Source: Streptomyces alfalfae (GTDB taxonomy: Bacteria > Actinomycetota > Actinomycetes > Streptomycetales > Streptomycetaceae). From it: a DNA stretch of 64,000 bases. Below are positions 52,894-63,511 of this stretch, piece by piece. The notes beneath the pieces were generated by a model. That model saw nothing but the letters and a program-made list of their open reading frames with translations, searched no databases and was not told the DNA's origin. The stretch's first letter is position 1; each line of letters begins with the position of its first letter. Made by a program: the position numbers and the translations under genes. The stretch lies in the NCBI RefSeq assembly GCF_004127445.1, contig NZ_QEXM01000029.1, positions 42,330 to 106,329 of the forward strand, read 5' to 3'.

Positions 52894-53970
52894 TCAGGCT
52901 GCCGCGAGCTTGGCCGCGGAGTCCGCGTCCACGCAGGCCTGGATGACCGCGTCGAGGTCGCCGTCGAGCACCTGGTCCAAGTTGTACGCCTTGAAGCCCA
53001 CGCGGTGGTCCGAGATCCGGTTCTCCGGGAAGTTGTACGTCCGGATCTTCTCGGAGCGGTCGACCGTGCGGACCTGGCTGCGGCGCGCGTCGGCGGCCTT
53101 GCTCTCCGCCTCCTCCTGCGCGGCGGCCAGCAGGCGGGAGCGCAGGATGCGCATGGCCTGCTCCTTGTTCTGGAGCTGGCTCTTCTCGTTCTGGCAGGAG
53201 GCGACGACGCCGGTGGGGATGTGCGTGATGCGCACCGCGGAGTCGGTGGTGTTGACGGACTGGCCGCCGGGTCCCGAGGAGCGGTAGACGTCGATGCGCA
53301 GGTCGTTGGCGTGGATCTCGACGTCGATCTCCTCGGCCTCGGGCGTCACCAGGACACCGGCCGCGGAGGTGTGGATGCGCCCCTGGGACTCGGTGGACGG
53401 CACACGCTGCACGCGGTGCACGCCGCCCTCGTACTTCAGACGCGCCCAGACGCCCTGTCCGGGCTCCGTGGCGCCCTGGCCGCCCTTGGTCTTCACGGCG
53501 ACCTGGACGTCCTTGTAGCCGCCCAGCTCGGACTCGGTGGCGTCGATGATCTCGGTCTTCCAGCCGACGCGCTCGGCGTACCGCAGGTACATGCGCAGCA
53601 GGTCGCCGGCGAACAGGGCCGACTCGTCGCCGCCCGCGCCCGCCTTGACCTCCAGGATGACGTCCTTGTCGTCGGACGGGTCCCGGGGCACGAGCAGCAG
53701 CCGCAGCTTCTCGGTGATCTCCTCGCGCTGCCGCTCCAGGTCCTTGACCTCGGCGGCGAAGTCCGGGTCGTCGGCGCCCAGCTCGCGGGCCGTCTCGATG
53801 TCCTCGCCGGTCTGCTTCCAGGAGCGGTACGTCGCGACGATCGGCGTCAGCTCGGCGTAGCGCTTGTTGAGCTTGCGCGCGTTGGCCTGGTCCGCGTGGA
53901 CCGACGGGTCGGCGAGCTTCTTCTCGAGATCGGCGTGTTCACCGATCAGTTCCTCGACCGCCTCGAACAT
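52894..53970 (-). CDS. prfA: Peptide chain release factor 1
   Basis: 358-aa RF1, which reads UAA and UAG and triggers peptide release. The GGQ loop is [10 protein letters not shown] with Gln237, the target of PrmC. The codon-recognition tripeptide reads PST (191-193), fitting the RF1 PxT pattern and not RF2's SPF. Between about 160 and 175 it carries an extra glycine-rich loop ([13 protein letters not shown]), typical of actinobacterial RF1. The ATG at 53970 begins [16 protein letters not shown]. It lies 125 bases after rpmE. Confidence 0.97.
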   Translation of the reverse strand: MFEAVEELIGEHADLEKKLADPSVHADQANARKLNKRYAELTPIVATYRSWKQTGEDIETARELGADDPDFAAEVKDLERQREEITEKLRLLLVPRDPSDDKDVILEVKAGAGGDESALFAGDLLRMYLRYAERVGWKTEIIDATESELGGYKDVQVAVKTKGGQGATEPGQGVWARLKYEGGVHRVQRVPSTESQGRIHTSAAGVLVTPEAEEIDVEIHANDLRIDVYRSSGPGGQSVNTTDSAVRITHIPTGVVASCQNEKSQLQNKEQAMRILRSRLLAAAQEEAESKAADARRSQVRTVDRSEKIRTYNFPENRISDHRVGFKAYNLDQVLDGDLDAVIQACVDADSAAKLAAA

Positions 53971-54095
53971 CGGGGGCTCCTGGTTTTCTCCGCGGGGTTT
54001 CACGCGAGTTGGCTGCGACTTGGCTGCGGGACGGCAAAAGCGCCGGTCCCGGCCACCCCCTCGCGGGAGCGGCCGATGACCGGCGCAGTGGCTCG

Positions 54096-54320
54096 CTACT
54101 TCTTGGCGGAGCCGGCAGCCTTGCCGAAGCGGGCCTCGAAGCGGGCCACACGGCCACCGGTGTCGAGGATCTTCTGCTTGCCCGTGTAGAACGGGTGGCA
54201 CTCGGAGCAGACCTCGGCGCGGACGGTGCCGCTGGAAATCGTGCTGCGGGTGGTGAACGACGCGCCACAGGTGCAGCTGACCTGCGTCTCGACGTACTCG
54301 GGGTGGATGTCGCGCTTCAA
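54096..54320 (-). CDS. rpmE: Ribosomal protein L31 (zinc-containing form)
   Basis: 74-aa L31 of the large ribosomal subunit. Four cysteines, in CTCG and CSECH, make the zinc ribbon, so this is the zinc-replete C+ form; no Zur box is evident. The start codon is TTG (54320), five bases after GGAG. The gene sits between the LCP ligase and prfA in the translation block. Confidence 0.95.
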   Translation of the reverse strand: MKRDIHPEYVETQVSCTCGASFTTRSTISSGTVRAEVCSECHPFYTGKQKILDTGGRVARFEARFGKAAGSAKK

Positions 54321-54471
54321 GGTGTCTCCTAGTTTCGGGAGGGCGCCGGGTCGTACGCGCGGATTGCTCGTACGTGAACCGGGGCCGACGTACCAGTCTG
54401 CCAGGACAGGCCGTATCTCCCAAAACGGGGGTGGGGGCCGATCTATTCCTGGGGCCGCCGGGACCGCCCGG

Positions 54472-55584
54472 CTACTCGCTGCTGACCACGTCGCCCACGT
54501 CGCCCTTGTCGCCCGCGGACTTCTCCGTGGCGGACCTCGGGATGGCCTTGTCGGCCTTGAGGGCGTCCCAGACCTGCTGGTCGGCCTCTTCGAGGGGCAG
54601 GACGCGGTTGGGGTCGGCCGGGTCGTACTGGATGGGCATCGTGACCATCTTCATGTCGTCCGCGCCGATGCCCTTGAGGCCGCCCGCGAAGCCCGCGAGG
54701 CTCTTGACGTCGTTCAGGTCGGAGTCGGTGGTGATGGCGCTGGTCGCGTCGTCCGCCAGGTCGAACAGCTTCTTGGGGTTGCCGAACACCCCCACGTCCT
54801 TGACCTGGTCGAGCAGGGCCTTGATGAACGCCTGCTGGAGCTGGATGCGGCCGAGGTCGCTGCCGTCGCCGACGCCGTGCCGGGTGCGGACCAGGCCGAG
54901 CGCCTGCTCGCCGGTGAGCCGGTGCGTGCCGGCGTCCAGGTCGAGGTGGCTGTCCTTGTCGCGTATCGCCTTCTTGGTGGTGATGTCGACGCCGCCGAGC
55001 GTGTCGATGAGCTTCTTGAAACCCGAGAAGTCGACCTCGATGTAGTGGTCCATCCTGATGCCGGACATCTTCTCGACCGTCTTGACGGCGCAGGCGGGGC
55101 CGCCCACCTCGTAGGCGGAGTTGAACATCTGCCGCTCGGCGCCCGGGGCGTCCTCGCCGTCCTCGGCGGTGCAGTCCGGCCGGGATATCAGGGTGTCGCG
55201 GGGGATCGAGACGATGCTGGCCTTCTTGTGGCCCTTGTAGACGTGCACGATCATCGCGGTGTCCGAGCGGGCCGCGCCCTCGTCCTTGCCGTACTTGGCG
55301 TTGTCGCCCGAGCGCGAGTCGGAGCCGAGCACGAGGATGTCCTGGGAGCCGTTGTCGACGTCCGCCGGCCGGTCGGCGCCGAGCGCGGCGTTGATGTCGA
55401 CGCCCTGGATGTTGCCGTTGAGCTTGAAGTACACGAAGCCGAGGCCGGTGCCCCCGAGGACGACCACGCCCGCCGCGGTCCACGCCGTGACGACGAGCGC
55501 CTTCTTGCGCTTGCTGGGCGGCTTGCGGCGGCGTCCGCGCTTGCCGCGCCTCGGCGCGTCGGGAGTCCTGCTCTCGTCGGTCAT
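54472..55584 (-). CDS. LytR-CpsA-Psr (LCP) family wall-polymer ligase
   Basis: 370-aa type II membrane protein. A basic, Arg/Lys-rich cytoplasmic head (10-28) precedes one span (about 29-53) and the extracytoplasmic LCP domain (about 75-330). The LCP signatures are visible: [23 protein letters not shown] with conserved Arg-Ser-Asp, [10 protein letters not shown], and [47 protein letters not shown] enzymes move lipid-linked glycopolymers onto peptidoglycan. It may use polymers begun by the WecA-like enzyme at 48-49 kb. Upstream is a 322-base gap to rho. Confidence 0.92.
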   Translation of the reverse strand: MTDESRTPDAPRRGKRGRRRKPPSKRKKALVVTAWTAAGVVVLGGTGLGFVYFKLNGNIQGVDINAALGADRPADVDNGSQDILVLGSDSRSGDNAKYGKDEGAARSDTAMIVHVYKGHKKASIVSIPRDTLISRPDCTAEDGEDAPGAERQMFNSAYEVGGPACAVKTVEKMSGIRMDHYIEVDFSGFKKLIDTLGGVDITTKKAIRDKDSHLDLDAGTHRLTGEQALGLVRTRHGVGDGSDLGRIQLQQAFIKALLDQVKDVGVFGNPKKLFDLADDATSAITTDSDLNDVKSLAGFAGGLKGIGADDMKMVTMPIQYDPADPNRVLPLEEADQQVWDALKADKAIPRSATEKSAGDKGDVGDVVSSE

Positions 55585-55906
55585 GCGCCCCTCAGTCCTC
55601 GTCGGTCGGTCACCCCCTGCTTTCAGGGTTCAGGCGTGGCTTTCCGTCACTTGTCAGACGGGAAAGCCGGAGAAAGGGTTGCACGCCACCCTGTGTGCGC
55701 CCCGCCGCTCGACCACTACACAGAGTGCCGACCGGCCCCCGCTTCACGCCGCTCACCTGCGTTTTCATGGGGAGCGGCGCTACTGCCCGTGACCGGCAGA
55801 AATGCCTCGCCGTGTGGCCAAGGTCATGGCAAACGGAAGGGGCCGGTCCCGTCGGATGACGGGACCGGCCCCTTCCGGTCGCCTCTGCTCAGGCGGCCAC
55901 GCCGGG
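55585..55906. other. 322-base rho-to-LCP spacer
   Basis: It holds a bulged hairpin (GGCTTTCCGTC at 55638-55648 with GACGGGAAAGCC at 55657-55668), probably in the LCP gene's leader, and the rho terminator at 55834-55877. No gene-like frame was found in between. Promoter hexamers for the LCP gene could not be assigned with confidence. Confidence 0.55.
55834..55877 (-). terminator. Perfect 20-bp hairpin after rho
   Basis: Arms at 55834-55853 and 55858-55877 are exact complements with a GGAT tetraloop. It begins 30 bases beyond the rho stop. It is the longest perfect stem found in the window. No T-run follows. Confidence 0.88.
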
Positions 55907-57979
55907 TCAGTCGTTGCCGTTGCCCGGCGCCGGCGTGGTCTTCTGGATCTGGAGCAGGAACTCGGCGTTCGACTTCGTCTGCTTCATCTTGTCCAGGAGC
56001 AGCTCGATCGCCTGCTGCTGGTCGAGCGCGTGCAGCACGCGGCGCAGCTTCCAGGTGATCGCCAGCTCGTCGGAGCCGAGCAGGATCTCCTCCTTGCGGG
56101 TGCCGGACGCGTCGACGTCCACCGCGGGGAAGATGCGCTTGTCGGCGAGCTTGCGGTCGAGCTTGAGCTCCGCGTTGCCGGTGCCCTTGAACTCCTCGAA
56201 GATGACCTCGTCCATGCGGGACCCGGTGTCGACGAGCGCGGTCGCGAGGATGGTCAGCGAGCCGCCGTCCTCGATGTTGCGCGCCGCACCGAAGAAGCGC
56301 TTCGGCGGGTAGAGGGCCGTCGAGTCGACACCACCGGACAGGATGCGCCCGGAGGCCGGGGCCGCGAGGTTGTACGCGCGGCCGAGGCGGGTGATCGAGT
56401 CGAGCAGCACGACGACGTCGTGGCCCAGCTCCACCAGGCGCTTGGCACGCTCGATGGCGAGCTCGGCGACCGTGGTGTGGTCCTCCGCGGGACGGTCGAA
56501 GGTCGAGGAGATGACCTCGCCCTTCACCGACCGCTGCATGTCGGTGACCTCTTCCGGACGCTCGTCGACCAGGACGACCATCAGGTGGCACTCGGGGTTG
56601 TTGTGCGTGATCGCGTTGGCGATCGCCTGCATGATCATGGTCTTGCCGGTCTTCGGCGGGGCCACGATCAGACCGCGCTGCCCCTTACCGATGGGCGCGA
56701 CGAGGTCGATGATGCGGGTGGTGAGCACGCCCGGGTCGGTCTCCAGGCGGAGCCGGTCCTGCGGGTAGAGCGGCGTCAGCTTGTTGAACTCCGGCCGCCC
56801 GCGCCCGGATTCGGGCGCCATGCCGTTGACCGAGTCCAGGCGTACGAGCGCGTTGAACTTCTCGCGGCGCTCGCCGTCCTTGGGCTGGCGGACCGCACCG
56901 GTGACGTGGTCACCCTTGCGCAGGCCGTTCTTGCGGACCTGGGCCAGCGAGACGTAGACGTCGTTGGGTCCCGGGAGGTAGCCCGACGTGCGGATGAACG
57001 CGTAGTTGTCGAGGATGTCCAGGATGCCCGCGACGGGGATCAGGACGTCGTCCTCGGAGACCTGCGGCTCGTTGCCGAAGCCCTGCTCGTCGCGGCCACG
57101 ACGGCCACGGCGGTCGCGGTAACGGCCCCGGCGGCCGCGGCGGCCGCCCTCGAAGTCGTCGTCGTCCTGCGGACCGTTGTCCCGCTGGCGGTCCTGGCGG
57201 TCCTGGCGCCCGCCGCCCTGCTGCTGGCGGTCCTGGCGGTCCTGGCGGTCCTGACGGCCGCCGCCCTGCTGGTCGTCGCCCTTGTTGCCGCGGCGGTCGC
57301 GGTCACGGCCGCGGCCCTGGCGGTCACGGCGCTCGCGGCGGCCCTCGGCGCCGTCGCCGTCGCCGCCCTTGTCGTTCCTGGCCTCGGCGGCGTCGCCCTT
57401 GGACTCGGTCCTGGCCTCGGCCTTCGCCTCGGCGGTGACGGTCTCGGGGCTGCCCGCGTCGGCCGTGGCCCGGCGCCTGCGGCGCTCACCGGCGGGCTGG
57501 TCGTCTCCCCCGCGCTCGGTCTCGCTCGCGCGAGCGGGGCCGCCGGCCGGCTGACCGGGGATGTCGATCTGCTGCTGGGCGGCGGCCTTCTCGGCCTTGC
57601 CGTCGTCCGCCTTGTCCGGCTTGCCGGCCTTGGCGGCGCCCTCCGCGGCGTCCTCGCCCGTACGGGCCTTCGATGTGGCGCGGCGCTTGGGCTTGGTCTC
57701 GGTGGCGGCGTCCGCGGCGGGCGCGGCGCTCTTCGCCGGGGCTCCGCCCCCGGCCTGCGCCTCCTTGATGACCTCGATCAGCTGGCTCTTGCGCATGCGC
57801 CCGGTGCCCTTGATCCCAAGGCCCGATGCGACCTGCTGCAGTTCCGCCAGCACCATGCCCTCGAGGCCGGTGCCGCGGCGCCGCCGGGACCCGGCCGAAG
57901 CACCGGTGGCAGGCGCCGCGGAGGCGTCCGTGGCGGGCGTGTCGGCAGTCACGCCCATCAGATCGGTGGTGTCGCTCAC
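55907..57979 (-). CDS. rho: Transcription termination factor Rho with a long charged insertion
   Basis: 690-aa hexameric RNA helicase that ends transcription. Residues 30-75 are the N-terminal Rho_N helix bundle. About 80-300 is a low-complexity insertion rich in Arg, Asp, Gly, Gln and Lys with repeated QDRQDRQ and RRG-like patches. Next come the RNA-binding cold-shock-like domain (about 305-385), P-loop APPKTGKT and the R-loop/arginine-finger region of the RecA-like motor. The actinobacterial insertion aids binding of structured, GC-rich RNA in relatives. The GTG start (57979) follows GGAAGG. It is read from a 414-base leader. Confidence 0.96.
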   Translation of the reverse strand: MSDTTDLMGVTADTPATDASAAPATGASAGSRRRRGTGLEGMVLAELQQVASGLGIKGTGRMRKSQLIEVIKEAQAGGGAPAKSAAPAADAATETKPKRRATSKARTGEDAAEGAAKAGKPDKADDGKAEKAAAQQQIDIPGQPAGGPARASETERGGDDQPAGERRRRRATADAGSPETVTAEAKAEARTESKGDAAEARNDKGGDGDGAEGRRERRDRQGRGRDRDRRGNKGDDQQGGGRQDRQDRQDRQQQGGGRQDRQDRQRDNGPQDDDDFEGGRRGRRGRYRDRRGRRGRDEQGFGNEPQVSEDDVLIPVAGILDILDNYAFIRTSGYLPGPNDVYVSLAQVRKNGLRKGDHVTGAVRQPKDGERREKFNALVRLDSVNGMAPESGRGRPEFNKLTPLYPQDRLRLETDPGVLTTRIIDLVAPIGKGQRGLIVAPPKTGKTMIMQAIANAITHNNPECHLMVVLVDERPEEVTDMQRSVKGEVISSTFDRPAEDHTTVAELAIERAKRLVELGHDVVVLLDSITRLGRAYNLAAPASGRILSGGVDSTALYPPKRFFGAARNIEDGGSLTILATALVDTGSRMDEVIFEEFKGTGNAELKLDRKLADKRIFPAVDVDASGTRKEEILLGSDELAITWKLRRVLHALDQQQAIELLLDKMKQTKSNAEFLLQIQKTTPAPGNGND

Positions 57980-58393
57980 GAAGGGTCCTTCCCTGGAGCG
58001 GGCGTCGGCCTGTCTGGCTCGGCGACCGGTTGTGCTGTCCGGCGGTCGGTCCTCGCTGTGTGCTGTGGACCGTGCCGGGGCGGTTGTCCGCCTGAGCGGC
58101 GGAAGAATTCATTGGTGATGGCGAGTCCCGGTGCGGTGTCACTGAAGTGCGGTGTCACCCGGCTCGGTCACGCCGGTTCCGGAGCGTGCTCAGGACCGCT
58201 CAGTGCGGGGCACGAAGCAGTTTGGGAGGCTCCCGGAAGAATGGTTGTCCCGGACGGGGACACAAAGCACCTCGCCATGGTGAGGTCGGGTGCAGACTTG
58301 AGATTAACACTACCGGATCCAACAAACATTCCCCCTCTCGGAATCGGGACACCCCGAAACCCCTGTGTTCACCGCGTCACGGCATTCACCGCG
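57980..58393 (-). other. 414-base leader region between thrB and rho
   Basis: From right to left: a 16-base tandem duplication at the end of thrB; an AT-rich island (58290-58335) that probably holds the rho promoter; a near-palindrome at 58269-58286 (one mismatch in 18); a 12-base direct repeat; and a possible 60-codon reading frame (57976-58158) whose stop overlaps the rho GTG by 4 bases. Low third-position GC argues against real coding. Long rho leaders commonly serve autoregulation. Confidence 0.5.
58131..58158. repeat. 12-bp direct repeat in the rho leader
   Basis: GTGCGGTGTCAC occurs exactly at 58131-58142 and 58147-58158 with TGAA between, a 16-base period. It may be a protein-binding site or a Rho-loading feature in the leader RNA. 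Confidence 0.6.
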
Positions 58394-58400
58394 TCACGGC
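58368..58400. repeat. 16-bp tandem duplication at the 3' end of thrB
   Basis: TTCACCGCGTCACGGC is repeated exactly at 58368-58383 and 58385-58400 (17-base period). The right copy spans the thrB stop codon. It seems to be a local slippage duplication with no effect on the protein. Confidence 0.7.
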
Positions 58401-59311
58401 GCAAGCGGCAGCACACTCGCTCCGGCGGCGTCGAGCGTCAGGCGGTTGGCCGCCCAGCCCTCCCCCGCCAGACGCGCGACCTTGTCGGCCGCACTCTCTT
58501 CGGCCAGCGCGAGGACCGTGGGGCCCGCGCCGGAGATCACCGCGGGCACGCCGTCGGCGCGCAGCCGCTCCACCAGGGCGGTGCTCTCCGGCATGGCCGG
58601 AGCGCGGTACTCCTGGTGCAGTCGGTCCTCGGTGGCGGGGAGCAGCAGCTCGGGGCGCCTGGTCAGGGCCTCGACGAGCAGGGCCGCCCGGCCCGCGTTG
58701 GTCGCCGCGTCGAGGTGCGGGACGGTGCGCGGCAGCAGTCCGCGCGCCGTCTCGGTCAGGACGGGCTTTCCCGGTACGAAAACCACCGGAACGATGGAAG
58801 CGGCCGGTTCCATCCTGATCGCGCGGGCCGCTCCCCCGTCCATCCAGGACAGGGTGAAGCCGCCGAGCAGGCAGGCGGCGACGTTGTCGGGGTGGCCCTC
58901 GATCTCCGTGGCGAGTTCGAGCAGGGCCGTGTCGTCCAGCCTGGCCTCGCCGCCTATCGTCACGGCGCGCGCGGCGACGATGCCGGCGCAGATGGCGGCC
59001 GACGAGGAGCCGAGGCCGCGGCCGTGCGGGATGCGGTTGGCGCAGACGATCTCAAGGCCGCGCGGCTGGCCGCCCAGCAGGTCGAAGGCGGTGCGCAGGG
59101 ATCGTACGAGCAGGTGGGACTCGTCGCGCGGAAGGGTGTCGCTGCCCTCCCCCGCGATGTCGATGTTCAGGCCGGAGTCGGCCACCCGGACGACCACGTC
59201 GTCGTAGAGACCCAGCGACAGGCCCAGGGCGTCGAAGCCCGGACCGAGGTTGGCGCTGGTGGCGGGGACGCGCACCCGGACGGCGGCGGCGCGGAACGCT
59301 GGACCGGCCAT
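58394..59311 (-). CDS. thrB: Homoserine kinase
   Basis: 305-aa GHMP-family kinase that phosphorylates homoserine for threonine synthesis. The N-terminus VRVPATSANLGPGFDALGLSL and the ATP-binding PHGRGLGSSSAAICAG are diagnostic; the third motif VISGAGPTVLAL lies near the C-terminus. The ATG at 59311 follows AAGGAG at a rather long spacing of 12 bases. It is 243 bases downstream of thrC, past a strong hairpin, so it may be transcribed separately from hom-thrC. Confidence 0.94.
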   Translation of the reverse strand: MAGPAFRAAAVRVRVPATSANLGPGFDALGLSLGLYDDVVVRVADSGLNIDIAGEGSDTLPRDESHLLVRSLRTAFDLLGGQPRGLEIVCANRIPHGRGLGSSSAAICAGIVAARAVTIGGEARLDDTALLELATEIEGHPDNVAACLLGGFTLSWMDGGAARAIRMEPAASIVPVVFVPGKPVLTETARGLLPRTVPHLDAATNAGRAALLVEALTRRPELLLPATEDRLHQEYRAPAMPESTALVERLRADGVPAVISGAGPTVLALAEESAADKVARLAGEGWAANRLTLDAAGASVLPLAP

Positions 59312-59500
59312 CGCTCGATGACTCTCCTTGAGCTGCGTGTTGTTGAGGCTGCGTAGGTTCTTACGCGCCACATGTACGGAACACCCGGAGGCCGCGCGCA
59401 ACGGCGGCGCCCCGACCCGCACGACGGCGGCGCCGCGGCATATGCGGCGGGGTGGGTTGGGTACAGCCTATCGAAGGAAGGTTCTGTGGCGACATAGGGC

Positions 59501-59540
59501 GCACAGGAGGCGCACGATGCGTGTCGTGTGCCTCCTGTGC
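59501..59540 (-). terminator. Strong hairpin between thrC and thrB
   Basis: A 17-bp stem with one G-U pair (59501-59517 with 59524-59540, arms containing GCACAGGAGGC) and a 6-nt loop begins 14 bases after the thrC stop. It splits the threonine genes into two transcription units or sets their ratio. Confidence 0.75.
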
Positions 59541-59554
59541 CACCCCCGTGCCGG

Positions 59555-60613
59555 TTACGCCAGGCCGAGGCGCTCGGCGGCGGCGGCCGAGTCGACGGGG
59601 ACGGTGACCGGCTGCGGAGCGCCGGCGACGGCCCAGTCGGGGTCCTTGAGGCCGTTGCCCGTGACCGTGCAGACGATCTTCTGCCCCTTGTCGACCTTGC
59701 CCTGCTCGGCGGCCTTCAGCAGACCGGCGACCGAGGCGGCCGACGCGGGCTCCACGAAGACGCCCTCCTGGGAGGCCAACAGCTTGTAGGCGCGCAGGAT
59801 CTCACGGTCCGTCACCTCGTCGATGAAGCCGCCGGACTCCTCGCGCGCGTCGAGGGCGTGCTGCCAGGACGCGGGGTTGCCGATGCGAATCGCGGTGGCG
59901 ATCGTCGAGGGGTCCTTGACGACCTCGCCGCGCACGATGGGCGCGGAACCGGAGGCCTGGAAGCCCCACATCCGGGGGGTACGCGTCGACACCGCGTCGG
60001 CGGCGTACTCCTTGTAGCCCTTCCAGTAGGCGGTGATGTTGCCGGCGTTGCCGACGGGAAGGACGTGGATGTCGGGGGCGTCGCCGAGGGCGTCCACGAT
60101 CTCGAACGAGGCGGTCTTCTGGCCCTCGATGCGGAACGGGTTGACCGAATTGACCAGCGCCACCGGGTAGTTCTCGGAGAGGGCGCGGGCCAGGTTCAGG
60201 CAGTCGTCGAAGTTGCCGTCGACCTGGAGGATCTTCGAGCCGTAGACCAGTGCCTGGCCCATCTTGCCGAGGGCGATCTTGCCCTGCGGCACCAGCACGG
60301 CGCAGACCATTCCGGCGCGTACGGCGTAGGCCGCGGCGGAGGCCGACGTGTTGCCGGTGGAGGCGCAGATGACCGCCTTCGCGCCCTCCTCCTTGGCCTT
60401 GGTGATGGCCATGGTCATGCCGCGGTCCTTGAAGGAACCGGTGGGGTTGGCGCCCTCGACCTTGAGGTGGACCTCGCAGCCGGTGCGCTCGGAGAGCACT
60501 TGCGCGGGTACGAGCGGCGTACCGCCCTCGCCGAGCGTCACGACCGGCGTGGTGTCCGAGACCGGAAGCCGGTCCCGGTACTCCTCGATGATTCCGCGCC
60601 ACTGGTGGGTCAT
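59555..60613 (-). CDS. thrC: Threonine synthase
   Basis: 352-aa PLP enzyme converting O-phosphohomoserine to threonine. The PLP-binding Lys62 is in [12 protein letters not shown], and the phosphate-cup [12 protein letters not shown] is intact. It is of the short (actinobacterial/Bacillus) class. It starts 6 bases after hom, with GGGGAG, so the two are coupled. Confidence 0.95.
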   Translation of the reverse strand: MTHQWRGIIEEYRDRLPVSDTTPVVTLGEGGTPLVPAQVLSERTGCEVHLKVEGANPTGSFKDRGMTMAITKAKEEGAKAVICASTGNTSASAAAYAVRAGMVCAVLVPQGKIALGKMGQALVYGSKILQVDGNFDDCLNLARALSENYPVALVNSVNPFRIEGQKTASFEIVDALGDAPDIHVLPVGNAGNITAYWKGYKEYAADAVSTRTPRMWGFQASGSAPIVRGEVVKDPSTIATAIRIGNPASWQHALDAREESGGFIDEVTDREILRAYKLLASQEGVFVEPASAASVAGLLKAAEQGKVDKGQKIVCTVTGNGLKDPDWAVAGAPQPVTVPVDSAAAAERLGLA

Positions 60614-60619
60614 TGCTGC

Positions 60620-61912
60620 TTACTCCCCTTCAACCCGCATGATGCTGGCGACACCACGCACGGTGTCGAGACTGCGCAGTGCGTCGACGGTGCCGGTGAG
60701 GGCGGCGTCGGGCGCACGATGGGTGACGACGACGAGCGATGCCTCGCCGTCCTTGCCGGTCTGGCGGACGGTGTCGATGGAGACCCCGTGCTCGGCGAAG
60801 ACCGTCGCGACCTGGGCGAGCACACCCGGCTTGTCGGCCACGTCGAGGCTGATGTGATAGCGCGTGACGACCTCGCCCATGGACCCCACGGGCAGCTGCG
60901 TGTACGCGGAGTCGCCGGGGCCCGTGGACTCGGCGAGCTTGTTGCGGCAGACGGCGACGAGGTCGCCGAGGACGGCCGAAGCGGTGGGCGAGCCGCCGGC
61001 GCCGGGCCCGTAGAACATGAGCTGTCCGGCGGCCTCGGCCTCGACGAAGACGGCGTTGTAGGCCTCGCGCACCGATGCCAGCGGGTGGCTGAGCGGAATC
61101 ATCGCGGGGTGCACGCGCGCGGTGACGGAACCGCCGTCGGCGGCCCGTTCGCAGATGGCAAGCAGTTTGATGGTGCAGCCCATCCGTTTCGCGGACGCGA
61201 AGTCGGCGGCGGTCACCTCGGTCATGCCCTCGCGGTAGACGTCGTCGAGGCGCACGCGGGTGTGGAAGGCGATCCCGGCGAGGATGGCGGCCTTGGCAGC
61301 GGCGTCGAATCCTTCGACGTCGGCGGTCGGGTCGGCCTCGGCGTACCCCAGCGCGGTGGCCTCGTCGAGGGCTTCCTGGTAGCCCGCCCCCGTCGTGTCC
61401 ATGGCGTCGAGGATGAAGTTGGTGGTCCCGTTCACGATCCCCAGGACGCGGTTGACCTTGTCCCCCGCCAGGGACTCGCGCAGCGGCCGGATCAGCGGGA
61501 TGGCTCCGGCGACGGCGGCCTCGTAGTAGAGGTCACGGCCGTGCTCGACGGCGGCGGCGTGCAGCGCGGCGCCGTCCTGCGCGATGAGCGCCTTGTTGGC
61601 GGAGACCACGGAGGCCCCGTGCTCGAAGGCGGTGGTGATGAGCGCGCGGGCGGGCTCGATGCCCCCGATGACCTCGACCACGACGTCGATGTCACCCCGC
61701 TTGACGAGGGCGGTGGCGTCGGTGGTGACCAGTGAAGGATCGATTCCCTCACGCACCTTCGACGGGCGCCGGACGGCGACCCCGGCGAGCTCCACCGGGG
61801 CGCCGATCCTGGCTGTGAGGTCGTCGGCGTGCGTCGTCATGATGCGCGCCACCTCTGAGCCGACGACCCCACAGCCCAGCAGCGCCACCTTCAGTGGACG
61901 CGTACGCATCAT
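60620..61912 (-). CDS. hom: Homoserine dehydrogenase
   Basis: 430-aa NAD(P)H-dependent enzyme reducing aspartate semialdehyde to homoserine. The Rossmann motif is VALLGCGVVGSEVARI. The catalytic centre segment GIVNGTTNFILDAM and LGYAEADPTADVEGFDAAAK is conserved. A C-terminal ACT domain (about 350-430, HISLDVADKPGVLAQVATVF) should give threonine feedback inhibition. It lies downstream of lysA with 153 bases between, probably with its own promoter in that AT-rich gap, and leads into thrC. Confidence 0.96.
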   Translation of the reverse strand: MMRTRPLKVALLGCGVVGSEVARIMTTHADDLTARIGAPVELAGVAVRRPSKVREGIDPSLVTTDATALVKRGDIDVVVEVIGGIEPARALITTAFEHGASVVSANKALIAQDGAALHAAAVEHGRDLYYEAAVAGAIPLIRPLRESLAGDKVNRVLGIVNGTTNFILDAMDTTGAGYQEALDEATALGYAEADPTADVEGFDAAAKAAILAGIAFHTRVRLDDVYREGMTEVTAADFASAKRMGCTIKLLAICERAADGGSVTARVHPAMIPLSHPLASVREAYNAVFVEAEAAGQLMFYGPGAGGSPTASAVLGDLVAVCRNKLAESTGPGDSAYTQLPVGSMGEVVTRYHISLDVADKPGVLAQVATVFAEHGVSIDTVRQTGKDGEASLVVVTHRAPDAALTGTVDALRSLDTVRGVASIMRVEGE

Positions 61913-62065
61913 CCGACCTCACTTCTCATACAGCTACGTTGGGACCAGTCTCACCCACCGGAATGGAGTTTCCGTCCATTGTCCGAATCATGAGACATGT
62001 ATTTCATTATCCGATGCCACTTCGGCATTGGCGCCGGTATCGCGGTGACGGGCGCGTGTCGGTCG

Positions 62066-63457
62066 TCACCCGACGTCGAGACGGAGGAGGTCCTCCTCCG
62101 TCTCACGGCGCACGATCACCCGCGCCGCGCCGTCGTCCACGGCGACGACCGGCGGGCGCAGCGCGTGGTTGTAGTTGCTCGCCATCGAGCGGCAGTACGC
62201 ACCGGTGGCGGGCACGGCGATCAGATCGCCCGGCGCGAGATCCGCCGGGAGAAACGCGTCGCGTACGACGATGTCACCACTTTCGCAGTGCTTGCCGACC
62301 ACCCGCACCAGCATGGGCTCGGCGTCGGAGGAGCGGGAGACCAGGGCGACGGTGTACTCCGCGTCGTAGAGCGCGGTACGGATGTTGTCGGACATGCCGC
62401 CGTCGACCGAGACGTAGGTGCGCAGCCCTTCGAGGGGCTTCACGGTCCCGACCTCGTACAGCGTGAAGGCGGTGGGTCCGACGATGGCGCGGCCGGGCTC
62501 GACGGAGATCCGCGGCTTGCGGAGGCCGGCGGCCGCGCACTCCCGCGCGACGATCTCGTTCAGCGCCTCGGCGATCTCGTGCGGCTCGCGGGGGTCGTCG
62601 TCCGAGGTGTACGCGATGCCGAGGCCGCCGCCGAGGTCGATCTCGGGCAGTTCGACGCCGTGCTCGTCACGCACCTCGGCGAGCAGCTGCACGACACGCC
62701 GGGCGGACACCTCGAACCCGGCCATGTCGAAGATCTGCGACCCGATGTGCGAGTGGATGCCGATCAGTTCGAGCCCGTCGAGCTTCAAGGCCCGCCGCAC
62801 GGCCTCGGCGGCCTGCCCGCCGGCGAGCGCGATCCCGAACTTCTGGTCCTCGTGCGCGGTGGCGATGAACTCGTGGGTGTGCGCCTCGACGCCCACGGTC
62901 ACGCGGATCTGCACGCGCTGGCGCCTGCCGAGCCGCTCGGCGATGTGCGCGACGCGCGCGATCTCCTGGAAGGAGTCGAGCACGATGCGCCCGACGCCGG
63001 CCTCGACGGCACGCTCGATCTCGGCCGGGGTCTTGTTGTTCCCGTGGAAGGCGATGTTCTCGGCGGGCATACCGGCGGCGAGGGCGGTGGCCAGCTCCCC
63101 GCCACTGCACACGTCGAGGTTCAGCCCCTCCTCGTGCAGCCACCGCACGACGGCCCGCGACAGGAAGGCCTTGCCGGCGTAGAAGACGTCGGCCTCGCTG
63201 CCGAACGCCTCGCGCCAGGCCCGGCAGCGGGCGCGGAAGTCGGCCTCGTCGACGAAGTAGGCGGGGGTGCCGAACTCCTCGGCCAGCCGCGTCACCTCGA
63301 TGCCGCCCACGCTGACGACACCCTCGGGCGTACGGGTGACGGTGCGGGCCCAGACCTTGGGGTCGAGGGCGTTGAGGTCGGCGGGCGGCGCGCTGTAGTG
63401 CCCCTCGGGCAGCACGTCGGCGTGGCGGGGTCCGGCGGGGTGTGCGGAACGGCTCAT
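62066..63457 (-). CDS. lysA: Diaminopimelate decarboxylase
   Basis: 463-aa fold-type III PLP enzyme making lysine from meso-diaminopimelate. The PLP lysine is Lys96 in [10 protein letters not shown]. The [16 protein letters not shown] segment, [10 protein letters not shown] and GGGLGIAY phosphate loop are normal, and the active-site Cys is in [10 protein letters not shown]. The ATG at 63457 (MSRSAHPAG) is used; another start 11 codons earlier is possible. It follows the DALR-domain gene by 54 bases. Streptomyces walls contain LL-DAP, so this acts on the meso form for lysine only. Confidence 0.95.
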   Translation of the reverse strand: MSRSAHPAGPRHADVLPEGHYSAPPADLNALDPKVWARTVTRTPEGVVSVGGIEVTRLAEEFGTPAYFVDEADFRARCRAWREAFGSEADVFYAGKAFLSRAVVRWLHEEGLNLDVCSGGELATALAAGMPAENIAFHGNNKTPAEIERAVEAGVGRIVLDSFQEIARVAHIAERLGRRQRVQIRVTVGVEAHTHEFIATAHEDQKFGIALAGGQAAEAVRRALKLDGLELIGIHSHIGSQIFDMAGFEVSARRVVQLLAEVRDEHGVELPEIDLGGGLGIAYTSDDDPREPHEIAEALNEIVARECAAAGLRKPRISVEPGRAIVGPTAFTLYEVGTVKPLEGLRTYVSVDGGMSDNIRTALYDAEYTVALVSRSSDAEPMLVRVVGKHCESGDIVVRDAFLPADLAPGDLIAVPATGAYCRSMASNYNHALRPPVVAVDDGAARVIVRRETEEDLLRLDVG

Positions 63458-63511
63458 GACTCGCGTGTCTCGTCTCTCACGGGGTGACACCCGCCTCTCG
63501 GGGCCGGGGCG

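Noticed and set aside
58168..58278. 36-codon reading frame upstream of rho (MARCFVSPSG...)
   Set aside because: No ribosome site, weak codon bias and no known relative, so it is not listed as a gene. It is mentioned only as part of the rho leader.
55802..59356. 1184-codon plus-strand frame
   Set aside because: Antisense to rho and thrB and passing through the rho leader. Its Ala/Val/Leu runs are the complement of Rho's Arg/Asp/Gln repeats.
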